NCBI RefSeq assembly: GCF_024832785.1
Contig: NZ_CP116615.1
Location: 124,001-188,000, forward strand
Direction of reading: 5' to 3'
DNA from: Fontisphaera persica
GTDB lineage: Bacteria; Verrucomicrobiota; Verrucomicrobiia; Limisphaerales; Fontisphaeraceae
Length of the DNA stretch: 64,000 bases
The position numbers were made by a program, and so were the translations under genes. How positions within the stretch are numbered: the first letter of the stretch is position 1; each line of letters begins with the position of its first letter. Below are positions 26,212 through 35,900 of this stretch, piece after piece. Under the pieces are notes generated by a model. The model was not told where the DNA came from. It saw nothing but the letters and a program-made list of their open reading frames with translations, and made no database searches.

Positions 26212-27165
26212 ATGAAAAAATTGTTTGTATTGGGTGTGGTCATTCCGTGGCTGGTGGGCGCGGCGGAATGGGTGAACATTTCCGACCCGGTCACCTCGCA
26301 GGTCAAACCGGGGTACGCCGGTCCCACGGCGGGGGTGGTGGTGGATCGCGCCTCGGGGGCGGTGTTCATGGTGGTGAATGATCAGGGGCTGTGGAAAAGC
26401 ACGGATAAGGGGCTGAGCTTTAAGCGGGTGGACCAGCAGAACATTGGCGGCCGATGCGAAACCGGCTGGGCCTTGCAGGCCGATCCGGCCGGCCAGCGCC
26501 TGTTTTGTTTTATGATTTACGGCAGCAGCGCCATGACCACGGACGGCGGGCAGACGTGGGTGAAGTCCAAGGTCAGTCATCTCGATTTTGGCGCGGTGGA
26601 TTGGGAGGACACCGGCAAGCGCTTGCTGGCGCTGCGTCACGAGGCCGGCGGCATGCTTACCACCAGTGCGGATGGTGGCGCGACCTGGCAGGATTTGGGC
26701 AAGGGCTACAGCGGTTGCGGCGTATTTGACCGGCAGACTTTTGTGGCCACGCGGGAAAAGGAGCCGGGGATTTTCCGGTCGGTGGATGCGGGTCTCACCT
26801 GGACGCAGGTGGCGACCAACACGCCGGCCGCGGCAGTGCCGGTGGTGTTCCGCAAGGTGGGTTATTGGTGCACGGGCAAAGGCATCCTGGTGAGCAAAGA
26901 CAAGGGCGCGACGTGGTCGCCCTTGGGGACGCCGGTGGAGGCGATGTACGGCCCCATGTTTGGGCGGGATGAACGCCATTTTGTGGTGGTGGGCAAAAGC
27001 GGCTTCCAAGAAACCAAAGACGGCGGGCAAACCTGGCAGGTGGTGGCGCCGTTGCCGCCGGGTTTTGGCATTCAGCGGGTGGGCCCCAATTATGCCTGGG
27101 ATTATCAGGCTGATATTTTTTACGCCTCCACGATGACCAAACCGACACTCAAGTATCAGCGCTAG
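26212..27165 (+). CDS. Exported BNR/sialidase-like repeat protein
   Basis: 317 residues from the ATG at 26212, giving a signal peptide (KKLFVLGVVIPWLVGAA); an upstream in-frame start would lack one. Asp-box-type repeats occur: SADGGATWQDLG, SVDAGLTWTQVA, SKDKGATWSPLG and TKDGGQTWQVVA. Such repeats build six- or seven-bladed propellers in sialidases and photosystem-assembly-like proteins. No Arg triad for sialidase was identified. It follows the PQQ-like gene after 58 nt and may be co-transcribed with it. Confidence 0.78.
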   Translation: MKKLFVLGVVIPWLVGAAEWVNISDPVTSQVKPGYAGPTAGVVVDRASGAVFMVVNDQGLWKSTDKGLSFKRVDQQNIGGRCETGWALQADPAGQRLFCFMIYGSSAMTTDGGQTWVKSKVSHLDFGAVDWEDTGKRLLALRHEAGGMLTTSADGGATWQDLGKGYSGCGVFDRQTFVATREKEPGIFRSVDAGLTWTQVATNTPAAAVPVVFRKVGYWCTGKGILVSKDKGATWSPLGTPVEAMYGPMFGRDERHFVVVGKSGFQETKDGGQTWQVVAPLPPGFGIQRVGPNYAWDYQADIFYASTMTKPTLKYQR

Positions 27166-27209
27166 CGCCGGCTGGCGTGGCCGGGGGAGTTTTCTTCGCG
27201 GGGTGAGAT

Positions 27210-29408
27210 TTAATCGGCGCGCGCATTGGCACGCTGGGCGGGTTCATCGGAGGTCAGCGTGCCGGGTTTCCAAGCGCGGGCGATTTCCACATCCGCCCGC
27301 ACTTTTTCCAGCAAGGCGACGCGGTCCACCCAGCCGACGCGGTTGTAGAGCACGCGAGGGGTGTATTGGCGGGCGTAGTTCTGGGCATAGGCATTCCAGT
27401 ACACCACAGCGGATTGTAACTGGCGAATGGCCTCCTGGCGTTGGGCTTCGTCCTGGTTGCGGTCAAAGAGCGCAAGGGCGCAGGCGGCGCGGACTTTCGC
27501 GGCGTAGTAATCGCCGAGGAGCGCGAACATTTCCAGGTCGTTGAGCGTGGCGCGGGCCTCAACGTTGAAGCCCTGCCGGGCGCGCAGGTCGGGCAGCAGT
27601 TGGTGCACGGTGCGGGCGTGGGCGGCGAGCGCATCGGCAATTTGCAAGGGGGTGGTGCCTTGCAGGGTTTCACCGGCGAGGACGGCCTTGCGCCAGGCTT
27701 TGATGCCCAGCACGCCGCTGCCGGGCATGGGGTCGCGCTCGATGAATTCGCGGACGGTAAAAAAGCCGCGGTAGGTGGGGTGACTGAGGCAGGCTTCGGG
27801 AAACCAGCGCAAGTCAATGCTGCCCCAGACCAGGCGGGTAATCAGCGGAAAAATGCGCGAGGCGGAGCGCCAGGCCGTGTCGAGTTTCTCCGCTTCCAGC
27901 CCGGGAAAACGAAAGGCCAGGACACGCCGGAAGAAGTCATCGGGCAGGGTGGGGTCATAAGCCAGGCGGCCCCAGAGCATGAAGGAATACCATTGTTTTT
28001 CGATGACGGTGGGACGGGGCGCGCCGGGGGGCAATTGAGTGAGGAAATCGCGGCCCCAGAGGTAGCCGTCCGGCCCCATGTAGAAGCCGGCCAGTTTGTC
28101 GGCTGGTGGCATGGCGAGCAGGAAATGGCGGGCAAACTCCGGGTCGCCCCAGCGGAAGCTGTAGATGTCATCGTTGCGGACGGTGAGCCAGGTGCGGCGG
28201 CCGTTGCCGAGGCCATTGAGCACTTCGTTGATGAAAGGCGGGTTGGTGATGGAATACATGTGGGCGACGGCGTACTTGTAACTGAGGTCGAAGGGGCCGG
28301 GATAATCCTGCCAGCGTTTGAAGATGGCTTCCGGGCGGGTCATGTGGAGGCGGTGAATGAGGCGGAACTGGCGTTGCGGCTGGGTTTTCAGGGCGTCGCG
28401 GATGCCTTCGCCGTAGGTGTCCCAGAGCCAGGTTTCCTTGTCGCGTCCGCCCATGTCATTGGCCATGTGTTCACCGGCGGTGATGCCGATGCCGGCGAGC
28501 AGGGGGTAGGTGAGAACGGTCTCGCGGACGCTGGCGCGGAAGTAGCGGATGAGGTTGTCGTCCAGTTTGGCACGGCTGAGGCCGTGTTTGCCTTCGGCGC
28601 CGAAGAGGAAGGTGTTCCAGGTGAACCAATAGACAGCGATGCCGCGGTCCTGCGCGTGCTGCATCACAGCGCGCCAGAAGGCGATTTTTTCCTCGATGGT
28701 CATTTTTTTCACCACTTCCGCATCTTTCAGCATGGCCGGTTGAAACATATCCGTGCCGGTATGGCTGAATTTTTCGTGGAAGTGTTCGCGGCGGGCGCGG
28801 AGGACATCCCGGAGGGCCACTTCGGGATATTCCGGGACTTTGATGATGGAGGGGAAGGGATGGAGATTCCAAAGGGTCAGCACGTTGTAGCGATGGCGGG
28901 CCATTTCATCGAGGAAGGTGCGCCAGAAGTCCATGCTCCACATTTCCGGTAGGTTGAGCTGGGCGGCGTCGGAGTTGTCGGAGTAGCTGGGGGTGCGGAC
29001 ATCCAGGGGGATGTTGAACTTGATGCCGCGCTGTTCGATGTAGGGGCGGTGCTCGCCAAGGCGCAACTGCGGGAGCAACCCCAGGCGCAGGGCTTCGGCC
29101 ACTTCGAGTCCGCCGTACATGGCGCCGGTGGCGTCGGCGCCCGCCACCAGAATGGAATCAGGGTTGGGGCGTGAGAGCTGGAAGCTTTGGGGACTGCCCT
29201 GGCCGGTGATTTCCAAGCGGATGGATTTCAAAGCTGGCTGGGGGCGTTCGAGGAGGGCGCGCTGGATTTCTGCGGCGGCGAAGGCGAGCGATGCATTGGT
29301 GGACGGAGAAAGGACGAGGTTGACCTGGGGTGCGGGAGCGCCCCGCAGGATGCCAGCTCCCCAGAAGCCCAGCCAGAGAGAGACCGCAAAGTGCCAGAAA
29401 AATTTCAT
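27210..29408 (-). CDS. Large exported glycosidase-like protein (GH20/GH67-like N-domain plus TIM barrel)
   Basis: 732 residues with a signal peptide (FFWHFAVSLWLGFWGAGIL). Residues about 25-120 resemble the alpha/beta domain that precedes the barrel in GH20/GH67 enzymes (LAFAAAEIQRALLE, ILVAGADATGAMYGGLEVAE). The barrel region follows, with RPYIEQRGIKFNIPLD, MARHRYNVLTLWNLHPFPSI, DRGIAVYWFTWNTFLFG and GIGITAGEHMANDMG. The C-terminal part is helical. It probably acts on a polysaccharide in the periplasm or outside the cell. I could not assign catalytic acids or a GH family. Confidence 0.7.
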   Translation of the reverse strand: MKFFWHFAVSLWLGFWGAGILRGAPAPQVNLVLSPSTNASLAFAAAEIQRALLERPQPALKSIRLEITGQGSPQSFQLSRPNPDSILVAGADATGAMYGGLEVAEALRLGLLPQLRLGEHRPYIEQRGIKFNIPLDVRTPSYSDNSDAAQLNLPEMWSMDFWRTFLDEMARHRYNVLTLWNLHPFPSIIKVPEYPEVALRDVLRARREHFHEKFSHTGTDMFQPAMLKDAEVVKKMTIEEKIAFWRAVMQHAQDRGIAVYWFTWNTFLFGAEGKHGLSRAKLDDNLIRYFRASVRETVLTYPLLAGIGITAGEHMANDMGGRDKETWLWDTYGEGIRDALKTQPQRQFRLIHRLHMTRPEAIFKRWQDYPGPFDLSYKYAVAHMYSITNPPFINEVLNGLGNGRRTWLTVRNDDIYSFRWGDPEFARHFLLAMPPADKLAGFYMGPDGYLWGRDFLTQLPPGAPRPTVIEKQWYSFMLWGRLAYDPTLPDDFFRRVLAFRFPGLEAEKLDTAWRSASRIFPLITRLVWGSIDLRWFPEACLSHPTYRGFFTVREFIERDPMPGSGVLGIKAWRKAVLAGETLQGTTPLQIADALAAHARTVHQLLPDLRARQGFNVEARATLNDLEMFALLGDYYAAKVRAACALALFDRNQDEAQRQEAIRQLQSAVVYWNAYAQNYARQYTPRVLYNRVGWVDRVALLEKVRADVEIARAWKPGTLTSDEPAQRANARAD

Positions 29409-29543
29409 GCCGCGAATTATTTAACGCGCGGGCGGAGTTGGCCAGTCCAACATTTGGTTTTCACCAAAAAGGGTTTACACTTGCGCGGCAAGGCAGCAAG
29501 GGATAGCTTGCGCACAAGATAAATTGCCCTATTCGACATTGAT

Positions 29544-30600
<1,057 letters not shown>

Positions 30601-30608
<8 letters not shown>

Positions 30609-31506
30609 GCGCGGCGGCAGAAAGTTTCTTGACCCGAAGGTTGTCGCCCGCCTGGTGCAGCAGCCGATGGGGACTCGTCTGCCCATGATTGGGTCGGTGG
30701 CGGGGTTGCATCGCAGCCCGCATCGGGGTTCGAGCGTGGAGTTTGCGGAATACCGCAAGTATGCGCCGGGGGATGACATCCGGCGGGTGGACTGGCGGGT
30801 GTACGCGCGCACGGACCGGTTTTACGTGAAGGAGTTTGAGGCGGATACCAACCTGCGCTGTTACCTGGTGCTGGACTGCAGCGGCTCGATGGCGTTTCGG
30901 GGGGAGCAGGGGGATTCCAAACTGGACTATGCGAAGCGGTTGATTGCCACGCTGGCGTATTTGTTCATTCATCAGGGCGATGCAGCGGGGCTGATCTGCC
31001 TGAGCGATCGCATGGTGTGGGATATTCCGCCCAAGCGCAACCCGCGGCATTTGCAGGCGGTGTTTGATGTGTTGGAGGAGGTGGAGGCGCGGGGGGAGAC
31101 GGCCTTGATTCGCTCGCTGCACGACGTGGCGGAGAAGGTGCGGCAGCGGGCGCTGGTCATGGTGTTCAGCGATTTCTTTTGTCCGGTGGAGCCGCTGCTG
31201 GAGTGTTTTCAACACCTGCGTTTTCAGAAGCACGATGTGGTGGCGTTTCATTTGATGGACCGGCTGGAGCTGGAGTTTCCGTTTGACCGGCCGATGCGCT
31301 TTGTGGATTTGGAGTCGCCGGAGACGCTGTTGTCGGAGCCGGCGGTGATACGAGATCAATACCTCAAGGCGGTGCGGGCGCATCTGGAGGCGTTGCGGGA
31401 GGGGTGCCACCGGTTTGCCATCGAGCTGCAATCGGTGGCGACGCATGAGGATTACGAAAGGGTGCTGCGCGCCTTCATGCGCGGGCGGGCGCTCAAGATT
31501 CGATGA
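30601..31506 (+). CDS. DUF58 domain protein (MoxR partner)
   Basis: 301 residues from a GTG at 30601, overlapping the moxR stop by 8 nt. The DUF58 core is clear: HRGSSVEFAEYRKYAPGDDI, RRVDWRVYARTDRFYVKEFE, and a VWA-like strand LVLDCSGSMAFRG. It usually works with MoxR and the Bat-type proteins, in envelope or stress functions. Its own stop overlaps the next start as ATGA. Confidence 0.93.
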
Positions 31507-33488
31507 CCTTCCTGGAGCCATTACTGTTGTGGGGCCTGCCCCTGGCGCTGCTGCCGGTCATCATTCATCTTTTCAACCGGCTGCGGCATCGCTCGATTGA
31601 CTGGGGCGCGATGATGTTTTTGCTGTCGGCCACGCGCAAATCCACGCGCTATGCGCGGTTGCGGCAATGGTTGATTTTGCTGTTGCGGGTGCTGGCTCTG
31701 GTGGGTCTGGTGCTGGCGGTGGCGCGGCCGCTGGCCGGCGGATGGCTGGGATGGATGTTTCAGGCGGCGCCGGATGTGATTGTCATTGTGTTGGACCGCT
31801 CGGCGAGCATGGAGGCGCGGATGCCCGGTGGCAACGTCAGCAAGCGGGCGGAGGCGGCGCGGGTGCTGGCGGAGGCGGCGCAGAGTTACAAGGACACCAG
31901 CCGGTTTGTGTTGTTTGACACGGCCCTGCGAGCCGCGACGGAAGTGGGCGAACCTTCGGCTCTGCCTCAGCTTTCCACTGCCGGGGCCACAGATACGGCG
32001 GCGGACATTCCGGCCACATTACAGGCGGTGGTGGAATGGGCGCAACGGAACAAGGTGGGGCATTTTGAAATCTGGCTGGCCAGCGATTTGCAGGCGAGCA
32101 ACTGGCAGCCGGACAGCGAGCAATGGAAGGTGGTGACGGCGCAAATAGCGGCGTTGCCGCAAACGGTACGGGTGCGTTTGCTGACATTTGAGCAGCCGCC
32201 GGTGACGGAGTCATGGTCGGTGCAAATCACCGAGGTGCTCCGGCGCCCACGGGCTGAGCCGCCGGAGGTGGAGGTGGTCATGATGATTGAGCGCAACAAC
32301 CCCGCGCCGGCCATCATGCCGATTAGCATTGGGGGAGAGGGCACGCGGGCGCAGGTAGATTTGGAATTGAGCGGACCGAGCTACCGGTACCGGCATAAAC
32401 TGCCGGTGGAGAGCGCGATGGCCAGTGGATGGGGCCGGGTGGAATTGCCGGCGGATGACAATCCGCGGGACAATGTGGCTTATTTTGTGTATGGGCCGCC
32501 GGTGTTGCTGCGGGCGTTGGTGGTGACGGATGATCCAGCGGTGGGCCGCATTCTGCAACTGGCGGCGGCACCTTTTGCCAACGATACCAATTTGGTGGCT
32601 GAGGTGGTGCATCCGGACCGGACCGCCGGGGTGGTATGGAATGATTACGCGCTGGTGCTATGGCATGCGGCGCCACCCGGCGGCGCGGTGGCCGCGGCCT
32701 TGCATCAGTATCTGGAGGCGGGCGGCGCGTTGTGGATGTTTGCGCATGGCCAGCCGGGGCAGTTTGAGGGCATTGCCTGGGGAGAGGCGCAGGCGGCCGA
32801 GGAGGGTAAAAGCTGGCCAATTACCCAGTGGCAGCGGCAGGAGGGGCTGTTGGCGAACACGGAAGAAAACCTGGCGCTGCCGCTGAATGATTTGGAGGTG
32901 CGCCGCCGGCAGCCGCTGGGGGGCACAGGCATTGCGCTGGCCAGTTTTGAGGACCGGCTGGCGTTTTTATCGCGACGAGTGGTGGGGCGGGGCGAGCTGG
33001 TGGCGTGCAGTGTGGGGTTGTGGCCGGAATGGAGCAATCTACGGGAGGGGTGGGTGCTGGTGCCGGCGGTGCAACGGTTGTTGCAGACCGGCGGCCGTCG
33101 TTTCACTCAGGCCGGGATGTTGAGTTGCGGGCAGATTGTGCCCACCGGCGGGGGGGAGATATGGACCAGTGTGGAAGGGGCCAAGGATGTTCGGCTGCAT
33201 GCGGGGGTGTATCGGTCGGGGTTGCGGATGGTGGCGGTGAACCGTCCGCCGGCGGAGGCAGCGGTGGAGACGGTGGAGCCGGCCAAGGCCAGGGGGTTGT
33301 TTGGGCCGGTGCCGGTGCAGATGCTCGGTGAGCGCAAGCAGGGTGAGGGCCGGTTGCAGGCGGAATTGTGGCGCATGTTTTTGTTCGCCATGCTGGTGTT
33401 TTTGCTGGTGGAGGCGTTGTTGATTCTGCCGCCCAAGCCGGAAACTGCGCCCGCAGTGAGATTCCAGATGAAGGGAGGGACGCCATGA
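31503..33488 (+). CDS. BatA-like membrane protein with VWA domain
   Basis: 661 residues. The N-terminus has the BatA pattern: hydrophobic LLLWGLPLALLPVIIHLFN, then RHRSIDWGAMMFLLSATRKS and a second membrane segment. A VWA domain follows with a MIDAS-type motif VIVLDRSASMEARM. A final membrane segment lies near the C-terminus (FLFAMLVFLLVEALLI). Coupled by 4-nt overlaps to the genes before and after it, so expression is tightly linked. The exact role of Bat-type proteins is unsettled. Confidence 0.9.
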   Translation: MTFLEPLLLWGLPLALLPVIIHLFNRLRHRSIDWGAMMFLLSATRKSTRYARLRQWLILLLRVLALVGLVLAVARPLAGGWLGWMFQAAPDVIVIVLDRSASMEARMPGGNVSKRAEAARVLAEAAQSYKDTSRFVLFDTALRAATEVGEPSALPQLSTAGATDTAADIPATLQAVVEWAQRNKVGHFEIWLASDLQASNWQPDSEQWKVVTAQIAALPQTVRVRLLTFEQPPVTESWSVQITEVLRRPRAEPPEVEVVMMIERNNPAPAIMPISIGGEGTRAQVDLELSGPSYRYRHKLPVESAMASGWGRVELPADDNPRDNVAYFVYGPPVLLRALVVTDDPAVGRILQLAAAPFANDTNLVAEVVHPDRTAGVVWNDYALVLWHAAPPGGAVAAALHQYLEAGGALWMFAHGQPGQFEGIAWGEAQAAEEGKSWPITQWQRQEGLLANTEENLALPLNDLEVRRRQPLGGTGIALASFEDRLAFLSRRVVGRGELVACSVGLWPEWSNLREGWVLVPAVQRLLQTGGRRFTQAGMLSCGQIVPTGGGEIWTSVEGAKDVRLHAGVYRSGLRMVAVNRPPAEAAVETVEPAKARGLFGPVPVQMLGERKQGEGRLQAELWRMFLFAMLVFLLVEALLILPPKPETAPAVRFQMKGGTP

Positions 33489-35683
33489 TTCATCTGGAAT
33501 TGGAGCGTCCCTGGCCAGTGGTGGTGCTGGCACTGGTATTGTGGGTGGGGGCAGGGTGGTTGTGCTGGCAGAACTGGCGGCGGCGGGGGACGGCGCGGGG
33601 GGTGGGGCTTTTAGAGGGGCTGCGGTTTGTGGTGTTGACCCTGATTGGGTTCACGCTGTTAAAGCCTGAGTTCGTCAAGGAAATCATCGAGACGGAGCCG
33701 CCGGAGGTGGCGGTGTTGCTGGATGCCTCGGCGAGCATGAGCACGCGGGATGTGGCGCTGGACGAGCGCACCATCTGGTCGCGGCAGCAGTGGGTGCAGC
33801 GTCAGCGCACCAATCAGTTTTACAAACCCTGGCAGGCCACGGCCAAAGTGGTGCTGGAGGAGTTTGCGGCGCCGCCGGCGGAGACCAATCTGGCGGCCGG
33901 GGTGGAGGAGGGGACGGATTTGAATGCGGCGCTGGATGCGGTATTGCAGCGGTACAAGCGGCTCAAGGGCGTGCTGGTGATGAGCGATGGGGATTGGAAT
34001 CTGGGGGTGTCTCCCGTGAGTGCCGCGACGCGTTATCGGGCGCGGGGCGTGCCGATTTACGCCGTGGGGGTGGGCAGCGAAAGCTATTTGCCGGATTTGA
34101 ATCTGGTGCAGGTGCAGGCGCCGGCCTATGGGTTGCTGGGGGAGCAGGTGTCCATTCCCTTCAAAATCCAAAGCCATTTGCCGCGGGAGGTGAAGACGAC
34201 GGTGGTTTTGAGCGGGCCAGAGGGCGAGGAAACGCGGCGGGAAATAACGATTCCGGCCTATGGGTTGTACCAGGACACTCTGATATGGTCTCCGCGGGAG
34301 CTGGGTGAGCGCACGCTGCGGCTGGCTTTTCCGGTGGTGGAGGGGGAGGCCCTGGATGACAATAACTCGGCGGAGTTTCGGATTGGGGTGCGGGCGGAGA
34401 AGTTGAAGGTGCTGGTGGTGGAAAGTCTGCCGCGGTGGGAATATCGGTATTTGCGCAATGCGTTGTTTCGGGACCCGGGGGTGGAGGTGCACACCCTGCT
34501 TTATCATCCGGGCATGGCAATGGGGGATGGCACGAATTATCTGAAAACTTTCCCGGAAAGCCGGGAACAACTCTCGCAATATGATGTGGTGTTCCTGGGG
34601 GATATTGGCGTGGGCGACAATGAGCTGACCACCAATCAACTGGCGCTGATTCGCGGGTTGGTGGAGTATCAGGGCAGCGGGCTGGTATTTTTGCCGGGGC
34701 CGCGCGGGCGTCAGTTGACGCTGGTGAACAGCCCGGTGGGGGATTTGCTGCCGATTGTGTACGATGAAGCCAAGCCCAACGGGACCACCCTGCCCAACGA
34801 GTCTCCGCTGAAGCTCACGTTGAATGGGCGGCGGCATTTTTTGACGATGCTGGCCAATGACGAGCTGGCGAATGAAGAGGTTTGGCGGGGGTTGCCGGGA
34901 TTTTTCTGGTGTGCGGGAGTGTTGAAGAGCCGGCCCGGGTCTGAAGTGTTGGCGGTGCATCCTTCGTTGCGGAATGCCAGCGGCAGCCTGCCCTTGCTGG
35001 TGACGCGGCCCTTTGGGGGCGGGGAAACGTTGTTTATGGGGACGGATGGCGCCTGGCGTTGGCGCAAGGGGGTGGAGGACCTGTATCACTACCGGTTTTG
35101 GGGGCAGGTGGTGCGGTGGATGTCGCATAAGCGGCATCTGGCCGCCGGCAAGGGGGTGCGGCTGGTGTACAGCCCGGAGAATCCGCATGCAGGGGATGTG
35201 GTGTATCTCAATGCTACAGTGTTGGATGCGAGCGGTTTTCCCCTGGAGCGGGGGACGGTGTACGCCACCATCGTGGCCCCCAACGGACAGACGGAGCGGC
35301 TGGAGCTGGCGCCTTTGGGGGGCGGGTGGGGGGTGTTCAAAGGCTCGTTTGTGGCCCGGCAGGGGGGACGCTATAAAATTAACATCAGCAGCGAGCGCGC
35401 CGCGCGAGGTTTGGAAACTGAAATCACCGTGGCCCGGGTGCGGCGGGAGGTGGTGGGGCAGCCCATGAACATGGGCATCTTGCGGGAGCTGGCGGAATTG
35501 ACGGGCGGCAAGGCGGGGAGCGTGCATCAATTTGAGGAGTTGGTGGCGCAAATTAACGCCCTGCCCGAGGTCAAGCCGGCGCCGTTGCGCATTCGGTTGT
35601 GGTCGAATCCCTGGTGGGCCGGCGGGATAGTTTTGTTACTGGGAATCTATTGGACGGGTCGCAAGATTGCCGGTATGATATGA
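33485..35683 (+). CDS. Membrane VWA / glutamine-amidotransferase-like protein
   Basis: 732 residues from the ATG at 33485 (ATGA overlap); the frame is open further upstream but only as overlap with the previous gene. Two N-terminal membrane segments are followed by a VWA-like domain (VAVLLDASASMSTRD with the MIDAS serines, GVLVMSDGDWNLG). A later region (DVVFLGDIGVGDNEL, GLVFLPGPRGRQL) resembles the class I glutamine amidotransferase-like fold of such proteins. A last membrane segment ends the chain. It is typical of Planctomycetes/Verrucomicrobia Bat clusters; function unknown. Confidence 0.88.
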   Translation: MIHLELERPWPVVVLALVLWVGAGWLCWQNWRRRGTARGVGLLEGLRFVVLTLIGFTLLKPEFVKEIIETEPPEVAVLLDASASMSTRDVALDERTIWSRQQWVQRQRTNQFYKPWQATAKVVLEEFAAPPAETNLAAGVEEGTDLNAALDAVLQRYKRLKGVLVMSDGDWNLGVSPVSAATRYRARGVPIYAVGVGSESYLPDLNLVQVQAPAYGLLGEQVSIPFKIQSHLPREVKTTVVLSGPEGEETRREITIPAYGLYQDTLIWSPRELGERTLRLAFPVVEGEALDDNNSAEFRIGVRAEKLKVLVVESLPRWEYRYLRNALFRDPGVEVHTLLYHPGMAMGDGTNYLKTFPESREQLSQYDVVFLGDIGVGDNELTTNQLALIRGLVEYQGSGLVFLPGPRGRQLTLVNSPVGDLLPIVYDEAKPNGTTLPNESPLKLTLNGRRHFLTMLANDELANEEVWRGLPGFFWCAGVLKSRPGSEVLAVHPSLRNASGSLPLLVTRPFGGGETLFMGTDGAWRWRKGVEDLYHYRFWGQVVRWMSHKRHLAAGKGVRLVYSPENPHAGDVVYLNATVLDASGFPLERGTVYATIVAPNGQTERLELAPLGGGWGVFKGSFVARQGGRYKINISSERAARGLETEITVARVRREVVGQPMNMGILRELAELTGGKAGSVHQFEELVAQINALPEVKPAPLRIRLWSNPWWAGGIVLLLGIYWTGRKIAGMI

Positions 35684-35860
35684 GTTAATGGGTGGTCAGG
35701 TCATGGGGTGGCCCGGGCGGGGAACATGCCTGAGCAATAAGGGCTTGATGCCGTCTAATGCAGCGGGCGGGTGAAGGAAGCAGGATGGTATGCGAGTGAT
35801 GCAGCCATCTTGGGGGCCGGGGGGCACGGCTGGCTGGTTGTGGGACTGGCGGGGGGAGCA

Positions 35861-35883
35861 GGGCCGCGGGTGAAGCGCGGCCC
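35861..35883 (+). other. Strong hairpin ahead of the 1032-residue gene
   Basis: A perfect 8-bp stem, GGGCCGCG (35861-35868) with CGCGGCCC (35876-35883), around a 7-base loop, ending 17 nt before the ATG at 35901. No U-run follows, so a terminator is unlikely. It may affect ribosome access or protect the transcript 5' end within the 217-bp gap. Confidence 0.5.
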
Positions 35884-35900
35884 ATAATTGAGAGACTGAC

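Noticed and set aside
35684-35900. Small ORF in the gap before the 1032-residue gene (minus 35685-35930).
   Set aside because: Low-complexity Pro/Arg/His translation overlapping the next start; treated as non-coding with a hairpin.
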